A stretch of DNA of 64,000 nucleotides from Mycobacterium sp. WUMAC-067 (GTDB lineage: Bacteria > Actinomycetota > Actinomycetes > Mycobacteriales > Mycobacteriaceae), in contig NZ_JAEKMI010000015.1 in assembly GCF_020217485.1 (NCBI RefSeq), positions 1 through 64,000 of the forward strand, written 5' to 3'. The stretch's first letter is position 1. The number at the start of each line of letters is the position of its first letter. Below, in pieces: positions 19,318 to 30,954 of this stretch. The notes below the pieces were generated by a model. It was not told the DNA's origin. It saw only the letters and a list, made by a program, of their open reading frames with translations, and ran no database searches. The position numbers and the translations under genes were made by a program.

Positions 19318-20247
19318 TCAGCCTTTCACCAGCTCGCCGACGTGCGCGGTGACCGAATCGGCCAAAGCTTGCAAGTCATAACCGCCTTCGAGCACCGCCA
19401 CCAGCCGGCCGTCGCACAGCGCCTCCGCCGACTTCATCAATTCCCTGGTGACCCAGGCGAAGTCGTCGGTCGTCATCGTCAGTGAGCCGAGCGGATCGCG
19501 CTCGTGTGCGTCGAACCCGGCGGACACGATGATCAGTTCGGGCGAAAAGGCGTGCAGCGCGGGCAGTATCCGGTCGGCAAAGGCGGCGCGCAGTTCGGCG
19601 CCGCCGTCGCCGGGCGCCAGCGGCGCGTTGAAGATGTTGCCGACCCCGGTTTCCCCCGCCGCACCGGTGCCGGGAAACAGCGGCATCTGATGCGTCGACG
19701 CGTAGAGCACGCTCGGGTCGTTGTAAAAGATCTGTTGCGTCCCGTTGCCGTGATGGACGTCGAAATCGACGATGGCGACCCGCATCAGCCCGTGTTTGCG
19801 CTGCGCGTGGCGCGCGCCGATGCTGATGTTGTTGAACAGGCAGAAGCCCATGGCGCGCTCGGTTTCGGCGTGATGGCCCGGGGGCCGGCACGCGACGAAC
19901 GCGTTTTGCACGTCGCCGCCCACCACCTGGTCCACCGCCCGTAGCGTGGCGCCCACCCCGCGCAACGCCGTCTCCCACGTCGAGGGCTCCATCATGGTGT
20001 CGCCGCCGTCGAGATAGACGTAGCCGTGCTCGGGACGCGCCGCCTCCAGCGCGTCCACGTAGCGGTTGGAGTGCACGCAGCGCGTGGCCCCCGGATCGGC
20101 CGGCTCGGCCGTCTCGCGCACCAGCGCGTCGAACTGGGGCCGGCGCAGCGCCGCTTCCACCGCGCGGTAGCGGTCCGGCCGCTCCGGATGCCCGGGGGCG
20201 GTCCGATGGGCGGCGAAGGCGGAATGGTGCAGCAGCAACGTGGCCAT
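19318..20247 (-). CDS. Histone deacetylase-family (AcuC/APAH-like) amidohydrolase
   Basis: 309 aa from ATG 20247 (the frame is open further upstream but that part overlaps other genes). Arginase/deacetylase-fold marks: HSAFAAHRTAPGHPERPDRY at the N-terminus, FVACRPPGHHAETERAMGFCLFNN (active-site HH), VDFDVHHGNGTQQIF (Zn-binding Asp and His), ELIIVSAGFDAHERDPLG (Zn-binding Asp) and VLEGGYDLQALADSV. It should remove acyl groups from an N-acyl amine or acetylated lysine. It is last in a leftward run after the coiled-coil gene (20-bp gap). The substrate is not predictable. Confidence 0.92.
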   Translation of the reverse strand: MATLLLHHSAFAAHRTAPGHPERPDRYRAVEAALRRPQFDALVRETAEPADPGATRCVHSNRYVDALEAARPEHGYVYLDGGDTMMEPSTWETALRGVGATLRAVDQVVGGDVQNAFVACRPPGHHAETERAMGFCLFNNISIGARHAQRKHGLMRVAIVDFDVHHGNGTQQIFYNDPSVLYASTHQMPLFPGTGAAGETGVGNIFNAPLAPGDGGAELRAAFADRILPALHAFSPELIIVSAGFDAHERDPLGSLTMTTDDFAWVTRELMKSAEALCDGRLVAVLEGGYDLQALADSVTAHVGELVKG

Positions 20248-20267
20248 CAGGGGTCCCGACGGCCCGC

Positions 20268-20666
20268 CTATTGGGCGGTCCGGTTGCGCAGCCTGTCCAT
20301 CAGACCGCGCACCGCGTGCTCGGTGATCGACAGCGGCGACATCATGGTCTCGCCCACCTTCACCATCTCGTCGATCCGCGCGACGATGGCTTCCACGGGT
20401 TCGACCAGCACGATCAACCGCTTGGCCAAGTCGTCCAGGCTCGCCATGGTGCCGTCCAGGTGGTCCAGGCCGGCTTCCAGGCGTTCCACCGTGGCGTTCA
20501 GCGCTGACAGGGAACTGCTGAGCTCTTTCATGGTGTTGCTCAAACCGTCGAGGACGTCTTCGACCTGCTCCACCGTCTTGTCCGCGTTCAACGCGGCCTG
20601 GGTGAGCGTCTTGATCCGGCTTCGCTCTTGCCCCCCGCGCACGGTTCTGTCTGCCATGACCGCCAT
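20268..20666 (-). CDS. Small coiled-coil protein (Rv1444c-like)
   Basis: 132 aa, ATG at 20666 or nine bases later at 20657. The middle is a long amphipathic helix with heptad spacing: TVEQVEDVLDGLSNTMKELSSSLSALNATVERLEAGLDHLDGTMASLDDLAKRL. The rest, VEPVEAIVARIDEMVKVGETMMSPLS, is probably helical too. No enzyme motif. The same small gene sits beside pgl in M. tuberculosis (Rv1444c). It is 45 bp downstream of pgl on the same strand, so it probably belongs to the pentose-phosphate transcript. Function unknown; some relatives are described as polyhydroxyalkanoate-granule or phasin-like, which I cannot support here. Confidence 0.8.
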   Translation of the reverse strand: MAVMADRTVRGGQERSRIKTLTQAALNADKTVEQVEDVLDGLSNTMKELSSSLSALNATVERLEAGLDHLDGTMASLDDLAKRLIVLVEPVEAIVARIDEMVKVGETMMSPLSITEHAVRGLMDRLRNRTAQ

Positions 20667-20711
20667 TATGACCCGGACGGGCCCGCTGGGAACCCCGCGG
20701 CAGGAATCGCG

Positions 20712-21467
20712 TCAGGCCACGCCGGACGGGTCCGACGGCAGCTTGGACGCGGCGTCCTCGTCGAGCAGCCACAGCGTGGTGTCCAGCCCGATCGCCCCGG
20801 CGGCCGGCACCGAGACCGGTGCGGCGCCACCGATGGCCGCCGCCGCGGCGTCGGCCTTGCCCGCGCCCGACACCATCAGCCAGACTTCGCGGGAACGCGC
20901 AATGGCGGGCAGCGTCAAGGTGATTCGTTGCGGCGGCGGCTTGGGGGAGTCGTCGACCGATACCACCATGCGGGTGGTCTCGAGCACGGCCGGGGTGTCC
21001 GGGAACAGCGAGTTGATGTGGCCCTCGGGCCCCATGCCCAGCAGGTGCACATCGAAGTTCGGCACCGGCTGACCGGGCGCGGCGTTGGCAGCCAGCAGTT
21101 GCTCGTAGGCCAGGGCCGCCGCGGCGAGATCGCCGCCGAATTCGCCGTCGCTGGCCGGCATCGGGTGCACCTGGCTGGACGGAATGTCCACATGGTCGAG
21201 CAACGCGGCCCGCGCCTGCTTGTCGTTGCGCTCGTCGTCGTCTTCGGGGACGTAGCGTTCGTCGCCCCAGAACAAGTGCACCTTCGACCACTCGATGGGT
21301 CGGTCCACGAGCGACTGCAACAGCCCGATGCCGTTGCCCCCGCCGGTCAGCACGACGAGCGCGCGCCCCCGGGCCGCGACGGCGTTCGCGATGGTGTCGG
21401 TCAGTCGCGTGGCCGCCGCGGCGACCAGGGCCTGGCTGTCCGGGAAGATTTCGATGCTGGTGCTCAC
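20712..21467 (-). CDS. pgl: 6-phosphogluconolactonase
   Basis: 251 aa, GTG at 21467, overlapping the opcA stop (GTGA). DevB/SOL-type marks: [52 protein letters not shown] with the catalytic His, and [16 protein letters not shown]. It hydrolyses 6-phosphogluconolactone, the product of Zwf two genes upstream. Length is normal. Coupled translation with opcA and zwf fits a shared role in NADPH supply. Confidence 0.95.
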   Translation of the reverse strand: MSTSIEIFPDSQALVAAAATRLTDTIANAVAARGRALVVLTGGGNGIGLLQSLVDRPIEWSKVHLFWGDERYVPEDDDERNDKQARAALLDHVDIPSSQVHPMPASDGEFGGDLAAAALAYEQLLAANAAPGQPVPNFDVHLLGMGPEGHINSLFPDTPAVLETTRMVVSVDDSPKPPPQRITLTLPAIARSREVWLMVSGAGKADAAAAAIGGAAPVSVPAAGAIGLDTTLWLLDEDAASKLPSDPSGVA

Positions 21468-22375
21468 ACGTATTGCACTTTCTCAATGCCTTCCAGCGCG
21501 GTTTGGTAAATCTCGTCGGGATCCAGGCGACGCAGGTCTTCGGCGAGGCACTCGCCGGTTTCCCTGCGCGCCAACGGAAGCAGGGCGTCCGGCCGCGACG
21601 TCCGGCTCAGCGTGGCCGTCCTGCCTTCTTGGGGGCGGCTCAACACGATGGTCTCGCTGCTGCGCGTCAATTCGATTTTGAGGTCGCCGACCGCCCGGCG
21701 TACCGGGCCGTCGATCCGGCTGGCCAGCCACCCCGCCAGGACGTCGAGGGCCGGTTCGGTGGCCAAACCGGACACCAACGCCGACTCGATCGGTTCGTGC
21801 GGCGTCAAGTCGACGGCCGAGGTGAGCAGCGCCCGCCAATAGGTGATGCGGGCCCAGGCGAGATCGGTGTCACCCGCGGTGTACCCGGGCAGTCGGCTCT
21901 TGATCGCCGCCAGCGGGTCGGCCCCGTTGGTCGCGTCGGTGATGCGCCGAATCGCCAACCGGCCCAACGGATCCTGTGCGGGGACCGCCGGCGCGACGTC
22001 GGGCCACCAGGCCACCACCGGAATGTCGGGGAGCAGGAACGGGGTGACGACGCTGGCGGCGTGGCCGGACAGCGTACCCGAGAGCCGCAGCACCACGACC
22101 TCGCTGGCGCCGGTATCGCCGCCGGCGCGCAGCTGTGCGTCCAAGCGGGGCTTGTCCGCGTACGGATTTCCCCTCATCGTGACGATGATCCGGCTGGGGT
22201 GTTCGTGGCTGGCGTCGTTGGCCGCCTGCAGCGACTCCTCGAGGATCTCCTCGCTGTCCGGCGCGATGATCAGCGTCAGGACCCGGCCCATCGCGACGGC
22301 GCCGACCCTCTCGCGGAGTTCGTCGAGTTTCTTGTTGACGGCGGTGGTGGTGGTGTCTTCCATATCGATTATCAC
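21464..22375 (-). CDS. opcA: Glucose-6-phosphate dehydrogenase assembly protein OpcA
   Basis: 303 aa. I choose GTG at 22375, which gives [20 protein letters not shown], the usual start of the family, and a GTGA overlap with the zwf stop; the ATG at 22387 lies inside zwf. Conserved stretches: [48 protein letters not shown], and [14 protein letters not shown]. OpcA activates or assembles glucose-6-phosphate dehydrogenase in cyanobacteria and actinobacteria. It is placed between zwf and pgl as expected. Confidence 0.95.
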   Translation of the reverse strand: MIIDMEDTTTTAVNKKLDELRERVGAVAMGRVLTLIIAPDSEEILEESLQAANDASHEHPSRIIVTMRGNPYADKPRLDAQLRAGGDTGASEVVVLRLSGTLSGHAASVVTPFLLPDIPVVAWWPDVAPAVPAQDPLGRLAIRRITDATNGADPLAAIKSRLPGYTAGDTDLAWARITYWRALLTSAVDLTPHEPIESALVSGLATEPALDVLAGWLASRIDGPVRRAVGDLKIELTRSSETIVLSRPQEGRTATLSRTSRPDALLPLARRETGECLAEDLRRLDPDEIYQTALEGIEKVQYV

Positions 22376-23916
22376 GGGCGCCGCCATTCCCGGCCCGTGC
22401 GGTGCAGCATCTCGAACGCGGAGTCCGGGCCCCAGGTGCCCGCCTCGTACGGCTCGGGCTTGCCGCCGGCCGCCCAGTTATCCAGCACGGGATCGAGTAT
22501 CTGCCAAGCCAATTCGACCTCTTCATTGACCGGAAACAGCGACGGCTCGCCCAGCAGCACGTCAAGGATCAGCTGTTCGTAGGCCTCCGGCGATTCCTCG
22601 GCGAACGCCGAGCCGTAGGAGAAGTCCATGTTGACGTCGCGCACCTCCATCGCGGTGCCCGGCACCTTGGAGCCGAACCGCAGCGTGACGCCCTCGTCGG
22701 GCTGCACACGGATCACCATGGCGTTGGTACCCAGCTCGTCGGTCATGGTCGCGTCGAACGGCAAGTGCGGTGCGCGCTTGAAGATCAGGGCGATCTCGGT
22801 CACCCTGCGGCCCAACCGTTTTCCGGTTCGCAGGTAGAAGGGCACGCCCGCCCAGCGGCGGGTGTCCACCTCGAGCGTGATGGCGGCGAACGTCTCGGTG
22901 GTCGAGTCCTTGGCGAACCCTTCTTCGTCGAGCAGCCCGACCACCTTCTCGCCGCCCTGCCAGCCCGCGGCGTACTGGCCGCGGCTGGTGGTCTCGTCGA
23001 GCGGCTCGGCGAGCTGCGTCGCCGAGAGCACCTTGATCTTCTCGGCCTGCAACGCCCTGGGGCTGAAGCTGACCGGCTCTTCCATGGCGGTCAGCGCCAG
23101 CAGCTGCATCAGATGGTTCTGGATGACGTCGCGCGCGGCGCCGATACCGTCGTAATATCCGGCGCGGCCGCCCAGGCCGATGTCCTCGGCCATGGTGATC
23201 TGCACGTGGTCGACGTAGTGCGCGTTCCAGATCGGGTCGAACAGCTGGTTGGCGAACCGCAGCGCCAGGATGTTGCGGACCGTCTCCTTGCCCAGGTAGT
23301 GGTCGATCCGGAACACCGACTCCTCGGGGAAGACGGCGTTGACGGACTGGTTCAGCGCCTGCGCGCTCTCCAGGTCGTGGCCGAACGGCTTCTCGATGAC
23401 CACCCGGCTCCACCGCTCGCCCTGCGGGCGGGCCAGGCCGGACCTGTGCAGCTGATCGCACACGACCGGGAAGGACTTCGGCGGGATGGCCAGATAGAAG
23501 GCGTGATTGCCGCCCGTGCCCCGCTCGGCGTCCAGCTTGTCCAGGGTCTCGGCGAGCCGGCCGAACGCCTCATCGTCGTCGAAAGCACCTGGCACGAAAC
23601 GGAACCCCGCGGCCAGCCGCTCCCAGTTCTCCTCCCGGAAGGGAGTGCGGCAGTGTTCCTTGACGGCCTCGTACACCACCTTGCCGAAATCCTGCGTGCT
23701 CCAATCCCGGCGGGCGAAGCCCACCAGCGAGAAGCTGGGCGGCAGCAGCCCGCGGTTGGCCAGGTCGTAAATGGCGGGCATGACCTTCTTGCGCGCCAAA
23801 TCGCCGGTGACACCGAAAATGACCATCCCGCACGGCCCCGCGATGCGCGGCAGCCGCTTGTCGCGCTTGTCCCGTAACGGGTTATGCCATTGTTGCGCGG
23901 TGCGGGCTGGGCTCAT
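22372..23916 (-). CDS. zwf: Glucose-6-phosphate 1-dehydrogenase
   Basis: 514 aa from ATG 23916; this start overlaps the tal stop as ATGA and gives [20 protein letters not shown], close to the M. tuberculosis Zwf2 N-terminus. [18 protein letters not shown] is the coenzyme site; VIEKPFGHD, then [11 protein letters not shown] with the active-site His, and [12 protein letters not shown] are conserved. It oxidises glucose-6-phosphate and makes NADPH, with OpcA as partner. It is third in the tkt-tal-zwf-opcA-pgl operon. Confidence 0.97.
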   Translation of the reverse strand: MSPARTAQQWHNPLRDKRDKRLPRIAGPCGMVIFGVTGDLARKKVMPAIYDLANRGLLPPSFSLVGFARRDWSTQDFGKVVYEAVKEHCRTPFREENWERLAAGFRFVPGAFDDDEAFGRLAETLDKLDAERGTGGNHAFYLAIPPKSFPVVCDQLHRSGLARPQGERWSRVVIEKPFGHDLESAQALNQSVNAVFPEESVFRIDHYLGKETVRNILALRFANQLFDPIWNAHYVDHVQITMAEDIGLGGRAGYYDGIGAARDVIQNHLMQLLALTAMEEPVSFSPRALQAEKIKVLSATQLAEPLDETTSRGQYAAGWQGGEKVVGLLDEEGFAKDSTTETFAAITLEVDTRRWAGVPFYLRTGKRLGRRVTEIALIFKRAPHLPFDATMTDELGTNAMVIRVQPDEGVTLRFGSKVPGTAMEVRDVNMDFSYGSAFAEESPEAYEQLILDVLLGEPSLFPVNEEVELAWQILDPVLDNWAAGGKPEPYEAGTWGPDSAFEMLHRTGREWRRP

Positions 23917-25034
23917 TTGGAGGCGGAACCCAGCTGCTTCTGCGTTTCCTCCAGCAGCTCGGTCCACGAATCCACGAACTTCTCCACGCCCTCGTCCTCC
24001 AACACCCTGAAGACGTCGGTCAAGTCGATGCCGATCTGGTCCAGCTTGTCGAACACCGCCTGGGCATCCCCGGCGGTGCCGGTGACCGTGTCGCCCTTGA
24101 TGTCGCCGTGGTCGGCGACCGCGTCAATCGTCTTCTCCGGCATGGTGTTCACCGTGTTGGGCGCCACCAGCTCGGTGACATAGAGGGTGTCGGAGTAGTC
24201 GGGGTTCTTGACTCCGGTCGACGCCCAGAGCGGGCGCTGCACCCGGGCCCCGTCGGCCTTGAGCGCCTGGTAACGCTCGCCGCCCTCGAACACCTCCTGG
24301 TAGGCCGCGTAGGCCAGGCGGGCGTTGGCCACCCCGGCCTTGCCGAGCAGCGCCTTGGCATCGTCGGACCCGATCTTTTCCAGCCGCTTGTCGACCTCGG
24401 TGTCCACCCGGGACACGAAAAACGATGCGACGGAATGGATCTTGGACAGATCATGTCCCGCCTCGCGCGCCTTCTCCAGGCCGGCCAGGTAGGCGTCCAT
24501 CACCTGGCGGTGCCGCTCGACGGAGAAGATCAACGTGACGTTGACCGAAATGCCTTCCGCCAGAACGGCGGTGATCGCCGGAATGCCGGCCTTGGTCGCC
24601 GGAATCTTGATGAACAGGTTCGGCCGGTCGACGATCTTCCACAGCTCGACGGCCTGCGCGGTGGTCTTCTCGGTCTCGGCGGCCAGCCGCGGGTCGACCT
24701 CGATGGACACCCGTCCGTCGACGCCGTCGGAGGCCTCCCACTCCCGCTTGAGCACGTCGCACGCGTTGCGGACGTCGTCGGTGGTGACGGTGCGGATGGT
24801 GGCATCGACGTCGGCGCCGCGCTCGGCCAGTTCGGCGATCTGGCCTTCGTAGGAATCGCCCTCCGCCAACGCCTTCTGGAAGATCGACGGGTTGGTGGTC
24901 ACGCCGACGACGCTCTTGGTGTCGATCAGCTCCTGCAGGTTGCCCGACTCCAGTCGCTGACGCGACAGGTCGTCGAGCCAGACGGATACGCCGGCGGCGG
25001 ACAGCGCCGCCAGATTCGGGTTCTGAGCGGTCAT
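23913..25034 (-). CDS. tal: Transaldolase
   Basis: 373 aa, ATG 25034. [17 protein letters not shown] and [15 protein letters not shown] are the usual N-terminal blocks; [15 protein letters not shown] carries the Schiff-base lysine; [18 protein letters not shown] and [20 protein letters not shown] follow. The extra length compared with short transaldolases is normal for the actinobacterial TalB type. It lies 16 bp after tkt and overlaps zwf by ATGA. It runs the non-oxidative pentose phosphate pathway with transketolase. Confidence 0.97.
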   Translation of the reverse strand: MTAQNPNLAALSAAGVSVWLDDLSRQRLESGNLQELIDTKSVVGVTTNPSIFQKALAEGDSYEGQIAELAERGADVDATIRTVTTDDVRNACDVLKREWEASDGVDGRVSIEVDPRLAAETEKTTAQAVELWKIVDRPNLFIKIPATKAGIPAITAVLAEGISVNVTLIFSVERHRQVMDAYLAGLEKAREAGHDLSKIHSVASFFVSRVDTEVDKRLEKIGSDDAKALLGKAGVANARLAYAAYQEVFEGGERYQALKADGARVQRPLWASTGVKNPDYSDTLYVTELVAPNTVNTMPEKTIDAVADHGDIKGDTVTGTAGDAQAVFDKLDQIGIDLTDVFRVLEDEGVEKFVDSWTELLEETQKQLGSASK

Positions 25035-25050
25035 GTGAATTACCCTTTCC

Positions 25051-27150
<2,100 letters not shown>

Positions 27151-27405
27151 AGACTCAGTCCTTGGGTCATCGAGCTGATCAATCCCACCCTAGTGCGGGA
27201 GGGCCGGCTCTTGCAGAGCAGGATTTCGGGTACCCGCGGCCGGCAGGTGTGAAAATTACGCGTCCGTCGAAAGCCATTAACATTCAGTTCGGAAATCTGG
27301 GAAAAGTCTGCGGGAACCGACCCACGGGCGAGGCATCGCCGCTACTCGGTCTACCATCGTCTGTAGTAGATGCTGCGCGCCGCTGCGACCCCGAGGAGTT
27401 ATTGC
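27151..27405. promoter_or_regulatory. Divergent promoter region of tkt and ctaB
   Basis: 255 bp between two divergent start codons, so both promoters must be here. A GAGGAG ribosome-binding sequence lies at about 27392-27397 for ctaB. The part near ctaB is comparatively AT-rich (AAAATTACG, CATTAACATTCAG). I could not place -10/-35 boxes with confidence. From memory a PE_PGRS gene lies here in M. tuberculosis; it is absent. Confidence 0.5.
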
Positions 27406-28332
27406 GTGAGCGTTCGCGGGCGCGCCGCGCCGAGCCGATTGCCAAGCCGGGTACAAGGCACGGTGCTGGCTTATCTGGCGCTGACCAAGCCGCGGGTCGT
27501 CGAGCTGCTGCTCGTGACCGCGATCCCGGCGATGCTGCTCGCCCAGCGCGGGACGGTCAATCCGCTGCTGATCGTGAACACGCTGATCGGCGGAATGCTG
27601 GCCGCCGGCGGCGCGAACACGCTGAACTGCGTGGCCGACGCGGATATCGACAAGGTGATGAAGCGCACCGCGCGCCGGCCGCTGGCGCGGGCCGCGGTGC
27701 CCACCCGCAACGCCCTGGTGTTCGGGCTGGTGCTGACGGTCGGGTCGTTCTTCTGGCTGTGGTGGACGACGAACCTGCTGTCGGGGCTGCTGGCCCTGGC
27801 GACGATCGCGTTCTATGTGTTCGTCTACACGCTGCTGCTCAAGCGCCGCACCTCGCAGAACGTCGTGTGGGGCGGCGCGGCCGGCTGCATGCCGGTGATG
27901 ATCGGCTGGTCGGCCGTGACGAACACCATCGGCTGGCCGGCACTGGTGATGTTCGCCATCATTTTCTTCTGGACGCCGCCGCACACCTGGGCGCTGGCGA
28001 TGCGCTACAAGGACGACTACAAAGCGGCGGGCGTCCCGATGCTGCCGGCCGTTGCGACCGAGCGCCAGGTGACCAAGCAGATCCTGATCTACACCTGGCT
28101 GACGGTGCTGGCCACGCTGGCGCTGGCGCTGGCGACCGGCTGGCTGTACGCGGTGGTCGCCGCGGTCGCCGGGGTGTGGTTCCTGGCCATGGCGCATCAG
28201 TTATACGCGGGGGTGCGCGCCGGCGAGCCGGTCAAGCCGCTGCGGCTATTCCTGCAATCGAACAACTACCTGGCGGTGGTGTTCTGCGCATTGGCGATCG
28301 ACTCGGCCATCGGGCTGCCGCACCTGTTCTAG
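27406..28332 (+). CDS. ctaB: Protoheme IX farnesyltransferase (heme O synthase)
   Basis: 308 aa from GTG 27406 (GAGGAG upstream; protein begins [12 protein letters not shown]). UbiA-family marks: [37 protein letters not shown] (the NxxxDxxxD prenyl-diphosphate motif), and [24 protein letters not shown] (second Asp-rich loop). About eight membrane helices. It attaches the farnesyl group to heme b, giving heme O for the aa3 cytochrome oxidase. CtaA, encoded 1.6 kb away, completes heme A. Confidence 0.97.
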   Translation: MSVRGRAAPSRLPSRVQGTVLAYLALTKPRVVELLLVTAIPAMLLAQRGTVNPLLIVNTLIGGMLAAGGANTLNCVADADIDKVMKRTARRPLARAAVPTRNALVFGLVLTVGSFFWLWWTTNLLSGLLALATIAFYVFVYTLLLKRRTSQNVVWGGAAGCMPVMIGWSAVTNTIGWPALVMFAIIFFWTPPHTWALAMRYKDDYKAAGVPMLPAVATERQVTKQILIYTWLTVLATLALALATGWLYAVVAAVAGVWFLAMAHQLYAGVRAGEPVKPLRLFLQSNNYLAVVFCALAIDSAIGLPHLF

Positions 28333-28344
28333 CCGCCAGGGGAG

Positions 28345-29319
28345 TTACGGCACCAGCACGATCGAGCCCGTCGTCTTGCGGCCCTGCAGATCCCGGTGGG
28401 CGCGGGCCGCGTCGGCCAGCGGGTAGCGCCCGCCGACCTCCACGGTGATCTCGCCGCCGGCGATCGCGGCGAACAATTCCTCTGCCCGCCAGCTGAATTC
28501 CTGCCCGGTGCGGACGAAATGCGCCAGCGACGGCCGGGTCAAAAACACCGAGCCGGCGGCATTGAGGCGCTGCGGATCGAACGGCGGGACGGGCCCGCTG
28601 GCCGCGCCGAACAACGCGAGCGTGCCCCGCACGGCCAGGCTGGCCAAGCTGGCGTCGAACGTGGTCGCCCCCACGCCGTCGTACACCGCGGCCACCCCGG
28701 CTCCGTCGGTCAACGCGCGAATCCGCTCGCCGAACTCGTCGGCGTCGTCGGGGTAGGACAGCACCTCGTCGGCGCCGGCGTTCGCCGACATCCGCGCCTT
28801 CTCCGGGGTCGAGACCGTCGTGATCACCCGCGCGCCGAGCAGGCGCGCCCACTGCGTCAGGATAAGGCCGACACCGCCCGCGCCCGCATGCACCAGCACC
28901 GTGTCGCCCGCCTGCACCGGATACACCGACTTCAACAGGTAGTGGGCGGTCAGGCCCTTCAGCAGCGCCGAGGCCGCCACGTCGGCGGGGACGCCGTCGG
29001 GCACCGGGGCGGTGAAAGAGGCTGGGGCGGTGGCATATTCGGCGTAACCGCCGGAAGCCGCGGCGGTCACCACCCGGTCGCCCGCGGCGACACCGTCGAC
29101 GCCCTCGCCGGTGTCTACCACCGTGCCGCTCATCTCCTGGCCGAGGATGAACGGCACCTGGCGCGGATACTGCCCCGAGCGGAAATACATGTCGATGTAG
29201 TTGACGCCGATGGCCTCGGCCTTGATCAGCACCTCACCCGGGCCGGGCGAGGGTTGTGGAGTATCGACGTAGCGCAGTACCTCGGGGCCACCGGTTTCGC
29301 CGACTTCGATTGCGTGCAT
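28345..29319 (-). CDS. qor: Quinone oxidoreductase (zeta-crystallin type, MDR superfamily)
   Basis: 324 aa from ATG 29319, the start that gives MHAIEVGETGGPEVLRY; the open frame upstream is antisense to the next gene. GEVLIKAEAIGVNYIDMYFRSG and ILGQEMSGTVVDTGEGV are typical QOR blocks, and VLVHAGAGGVGLILTQWARLLGARVI is the NADPH site. No zinc-binding cysteines, as expected for this MDR branch. It reduces quinones by one electron using NADPH. Convergent with ctaB (12-bp gap) and divergent from the ATP-grasp remnant. Confidence 0.93.
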   Translation of the reverse strand: MHAIEVGETGGPEVLRYVDTPQPSPGPGEVLIKAEAIGVNYIDMYFRSGQYPRQVPFILGQEMSGTVVDTGEGVDGVAAGDRVVTAAASGGYAEYATAPASFTAPVPDGVPADVAASALLKGLTAHYLLKSVYPVQAGDTVLVHAGAGGVGLILTQWARLLGARVITTVSTPEKARMSANAGADEVLSYPDDADEFGERIRALTDGAGVAAVYDGVGATTFDASLASLAVRGTLALFGAASGPVPPFDPQRLNAAGSVFLTRPSLAHFVRTGQEFSWRAEELFAAIAGGEITVEVGGRYPLADAARAHRDLQGRKTTGSIVLVP

Positions 29320-29338
29320 GTGCTTATCATGCCCGGGC

Positions 29339-29989
29339 ATGAAGCTCGCTCGTCCGGACGTCTTCCATCCCCGCATCGTGCTGGCGGGGCGCGGTGGCGA
29401 CCCCGACGACGCCGGACTGGTGCCCGCCCTGCGCCGGCGGGGCCTGCACGCGCGCTGGCTGCCCTGGGACGATCCGGAAACCGCCCAGGCCGACCTGGTC
29501 ATCCTGCGCGCCGCCCCGGTCGAGCCGGACCGACGTGTCGAATTCCTGGCCTGGACCCGGCGGACGCGCCACCTGCTCAACCCGCCCGACGCGGTCGCCT
29601 GGAATATCGATGAGCGGTATTTGCGCGACCTCGAGGACGTCGGGGTCCCGACGGACCCCGGCGCGACGGCGCGGTCGGCCTTGATCTTTCTGGGCGGGGA
29701 GCAATCGCACGCCTGGCCGGGCGAGCCGGAGTTCGAATCCTGGGATCTCGGCTACGCGGCGCTCGCGGCGGCCGCCCGCCGCGCCGGGATCGGCGCCCGG
29801 GAGCTGCTGTACGCGCGCGCCGACGTGGCCGGTACCCGGCTGGTGGGACTGGATCTCGTTGCGCCGCAGCTGGGTTGGCGCCGCCTGGACGCCGCCACCC
29901 GCGAGCTCGCCCAGCGCCGGTTCGCCGTGGAGGTCGAATCAGGCTGCGAGCGGCTCGGGCTCGGCCCGTTCCCGCATGGAAGCCCATAG
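29339..29989 (+). CDS. Rv1455-like protein: ATP-grasp-type protein lacking its central domain
   Basis: 216 aa from ATG 29339. The N-terminal part PRIVLAGRGG, LRRRGLHARWLPWDDPE, ADLVILRAAP, LLNPPDAVAWNIDERYLRDLEDVGVPT reads like the pre-ATP-grasp domain of actinobacterial glutathione-synthetase-like proteins. The C-terminal part LIFLGGEQSHA, ELLYARADV, LVGLDLVAPQLGWRRL, and RRFAVEVESG reads like the end of the grasp domain. The usual middle, with the KP lysine that binds ATP and the Q-P-Y-L strand, is missing: GVPTDPGATA runs straight into LIFLGG. I infer an in-frame internal loss, which would abolish ATP binding. The 3' end overlaps ctaA by 51 bp, tail to tail. Confidence 0.7.
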   Translation: MKLARPDVFHPRIVLAGRGGDPDDAGLVPALRRRGLHARWLPWDDPETAQADLVILRAAPVEPDRRVEFLAWTRRTRHLLNPPDAVAWNIDERYLRDLEDVGVPTDPGATARSALIFLGGEQSHAWPGEPEFESWDLGYAALAAAARRAGIGARELLYARADVAGTRLVGLDLVAPQLGWRRLDAATRELAQRRFAVEVESGCERLGLGPFPHGSP

Positions 29990-30892
29990 CGCCGCGGTGG
30001 CCGCGGTGCATGCCGCCGCCCCCGCGACGTGCAGGGCGACCAGCGCGGCGGGGACACCGGTGTAGTACTGGGCGGTGCCGACGGCGGCCTGCGCGCACAG
30101 CAGGACGAGCAGCACCCCGAGCCGCCGCAGCACGGGGCGGGTGGCGCGCACCGCCAGCAGCCCGAAGCCCAGCCCCACGACCAGCGCCAGGTAGGCGACC
30201 AGCAGCGACGAGTGCACGTGCACCAGGGTGGCGACTTCGACCTTGAGTCGCGGCACGGTCCGGGTGGCGCTGCGGTCACCCGCATGCGGGCCGGCGGCCG
30301 TCACCAGCGTGCCGGTGACCAGCACCGCGGCCAGGTTCACGCCGGAGAGCGCGGTCAATGCGCGCAGCGGCGTAGGGATCAGCACGCGCACGGCTGCATC
30401 GTCGGGCTCGCCGATCTTGACGTAGAGCAGCACCGCGAGCCACACCATCGTCATCGACGTCAGCAGGTGGATGGCCACCGTCCACCACAGCAGCCCGGTG
30501 CGCACGGTGATCCCGCCGATGACCGCCTGCACGACGGTCGACACCGGCATCAGCCACGCATAGACCAGGACCTCGCGGCGACGCCGGGCCCGGGTCACCG
30601 CGAGCACGGCCAGCGCCGCGGTGATCACCACGGCGAAGGTGACCATCCGGTTGCCGAATTCGACGGCCTGGTGGATGCGCGGCACCTCGGCGTGGGCCAC
30701 CGGGACGAAGCTGCCCGGAAAGCACTGCGGCCAGGTGGGGCAGCCCAGTCCCGAGGCGGTGACGCGCACGATCGCGCCGGTGATGGCGATGCCGCCCTGG
30801 GTCAGGATGACGGCCACGGCGATCAGCCGCTGGACGCCCAAACTGGGATTGGGGAGCAGGTCCACCAGCCGCCACAGCGTTCGTCCAAGCAC
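29939..30892 (-). CDS. ctaA: Heme A synthase (CtaA/COX15)
   Basis: 317 aa with about eight membrane helices. The heme-ligand histidines are visible: RIHQAVEFGNRM, VAIHLLTSM, LVHVHSSLL and VALHVAGAA. The first extracytoplasmic loop has the Cys pair GLGCPTWPQC typical of the CtaA type. It oxidises the methyl group of heme O to make heme A. The tail overlaps the Rv1455-like gene on the other strand by 51 bp. It lies 62 bp downstream of the ABC permease gene on the same strand, so shared transcription is possible. Confidence 0.95.
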   Translation of the reverse strand: MLGRTLWRLVDLLPNPSLGVQRLIAVAVILTQGGIAITGAIVRVTASGLGCPTWPQCFPGSFVPVAHAEVPRIHQAVEFGNRMVTFAVVITAALAVLAVTRARRRREVLVYAWLMPVSTVVQAVIGGITVRTGLLWWTVAIHLLTSMTMVWLAVLLYVKIGEPDDAAVRVLIPTPLRALTALSGVNLAAVLVTGTLVTAAGPHAGDRSATRTVPRLKVEVATLVHVHSSLLVAYLALVVGLGFGLLAVRATRPVLRRLGVLLVLLCAQAAVGTAQYYTGVPAALVALHVAGAAACTAATAALWASMRERAEPEPLAA

Positions 30893-30954
30893 GGCCCGAT
30901 CCTAAGGCACCGAAAACTACATGCCGTAGTACGCCCGGCGTCGCCGAGCACCCG

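Noticed and set aside
20248..21486. N-terminal extension of the deacetylase frame up to 21486
   Set aside because: It runs through the coiled-coil and pgl genes in another frame and is Arg/Gly-rich; the deacetylase homology begins at ATG 20247.
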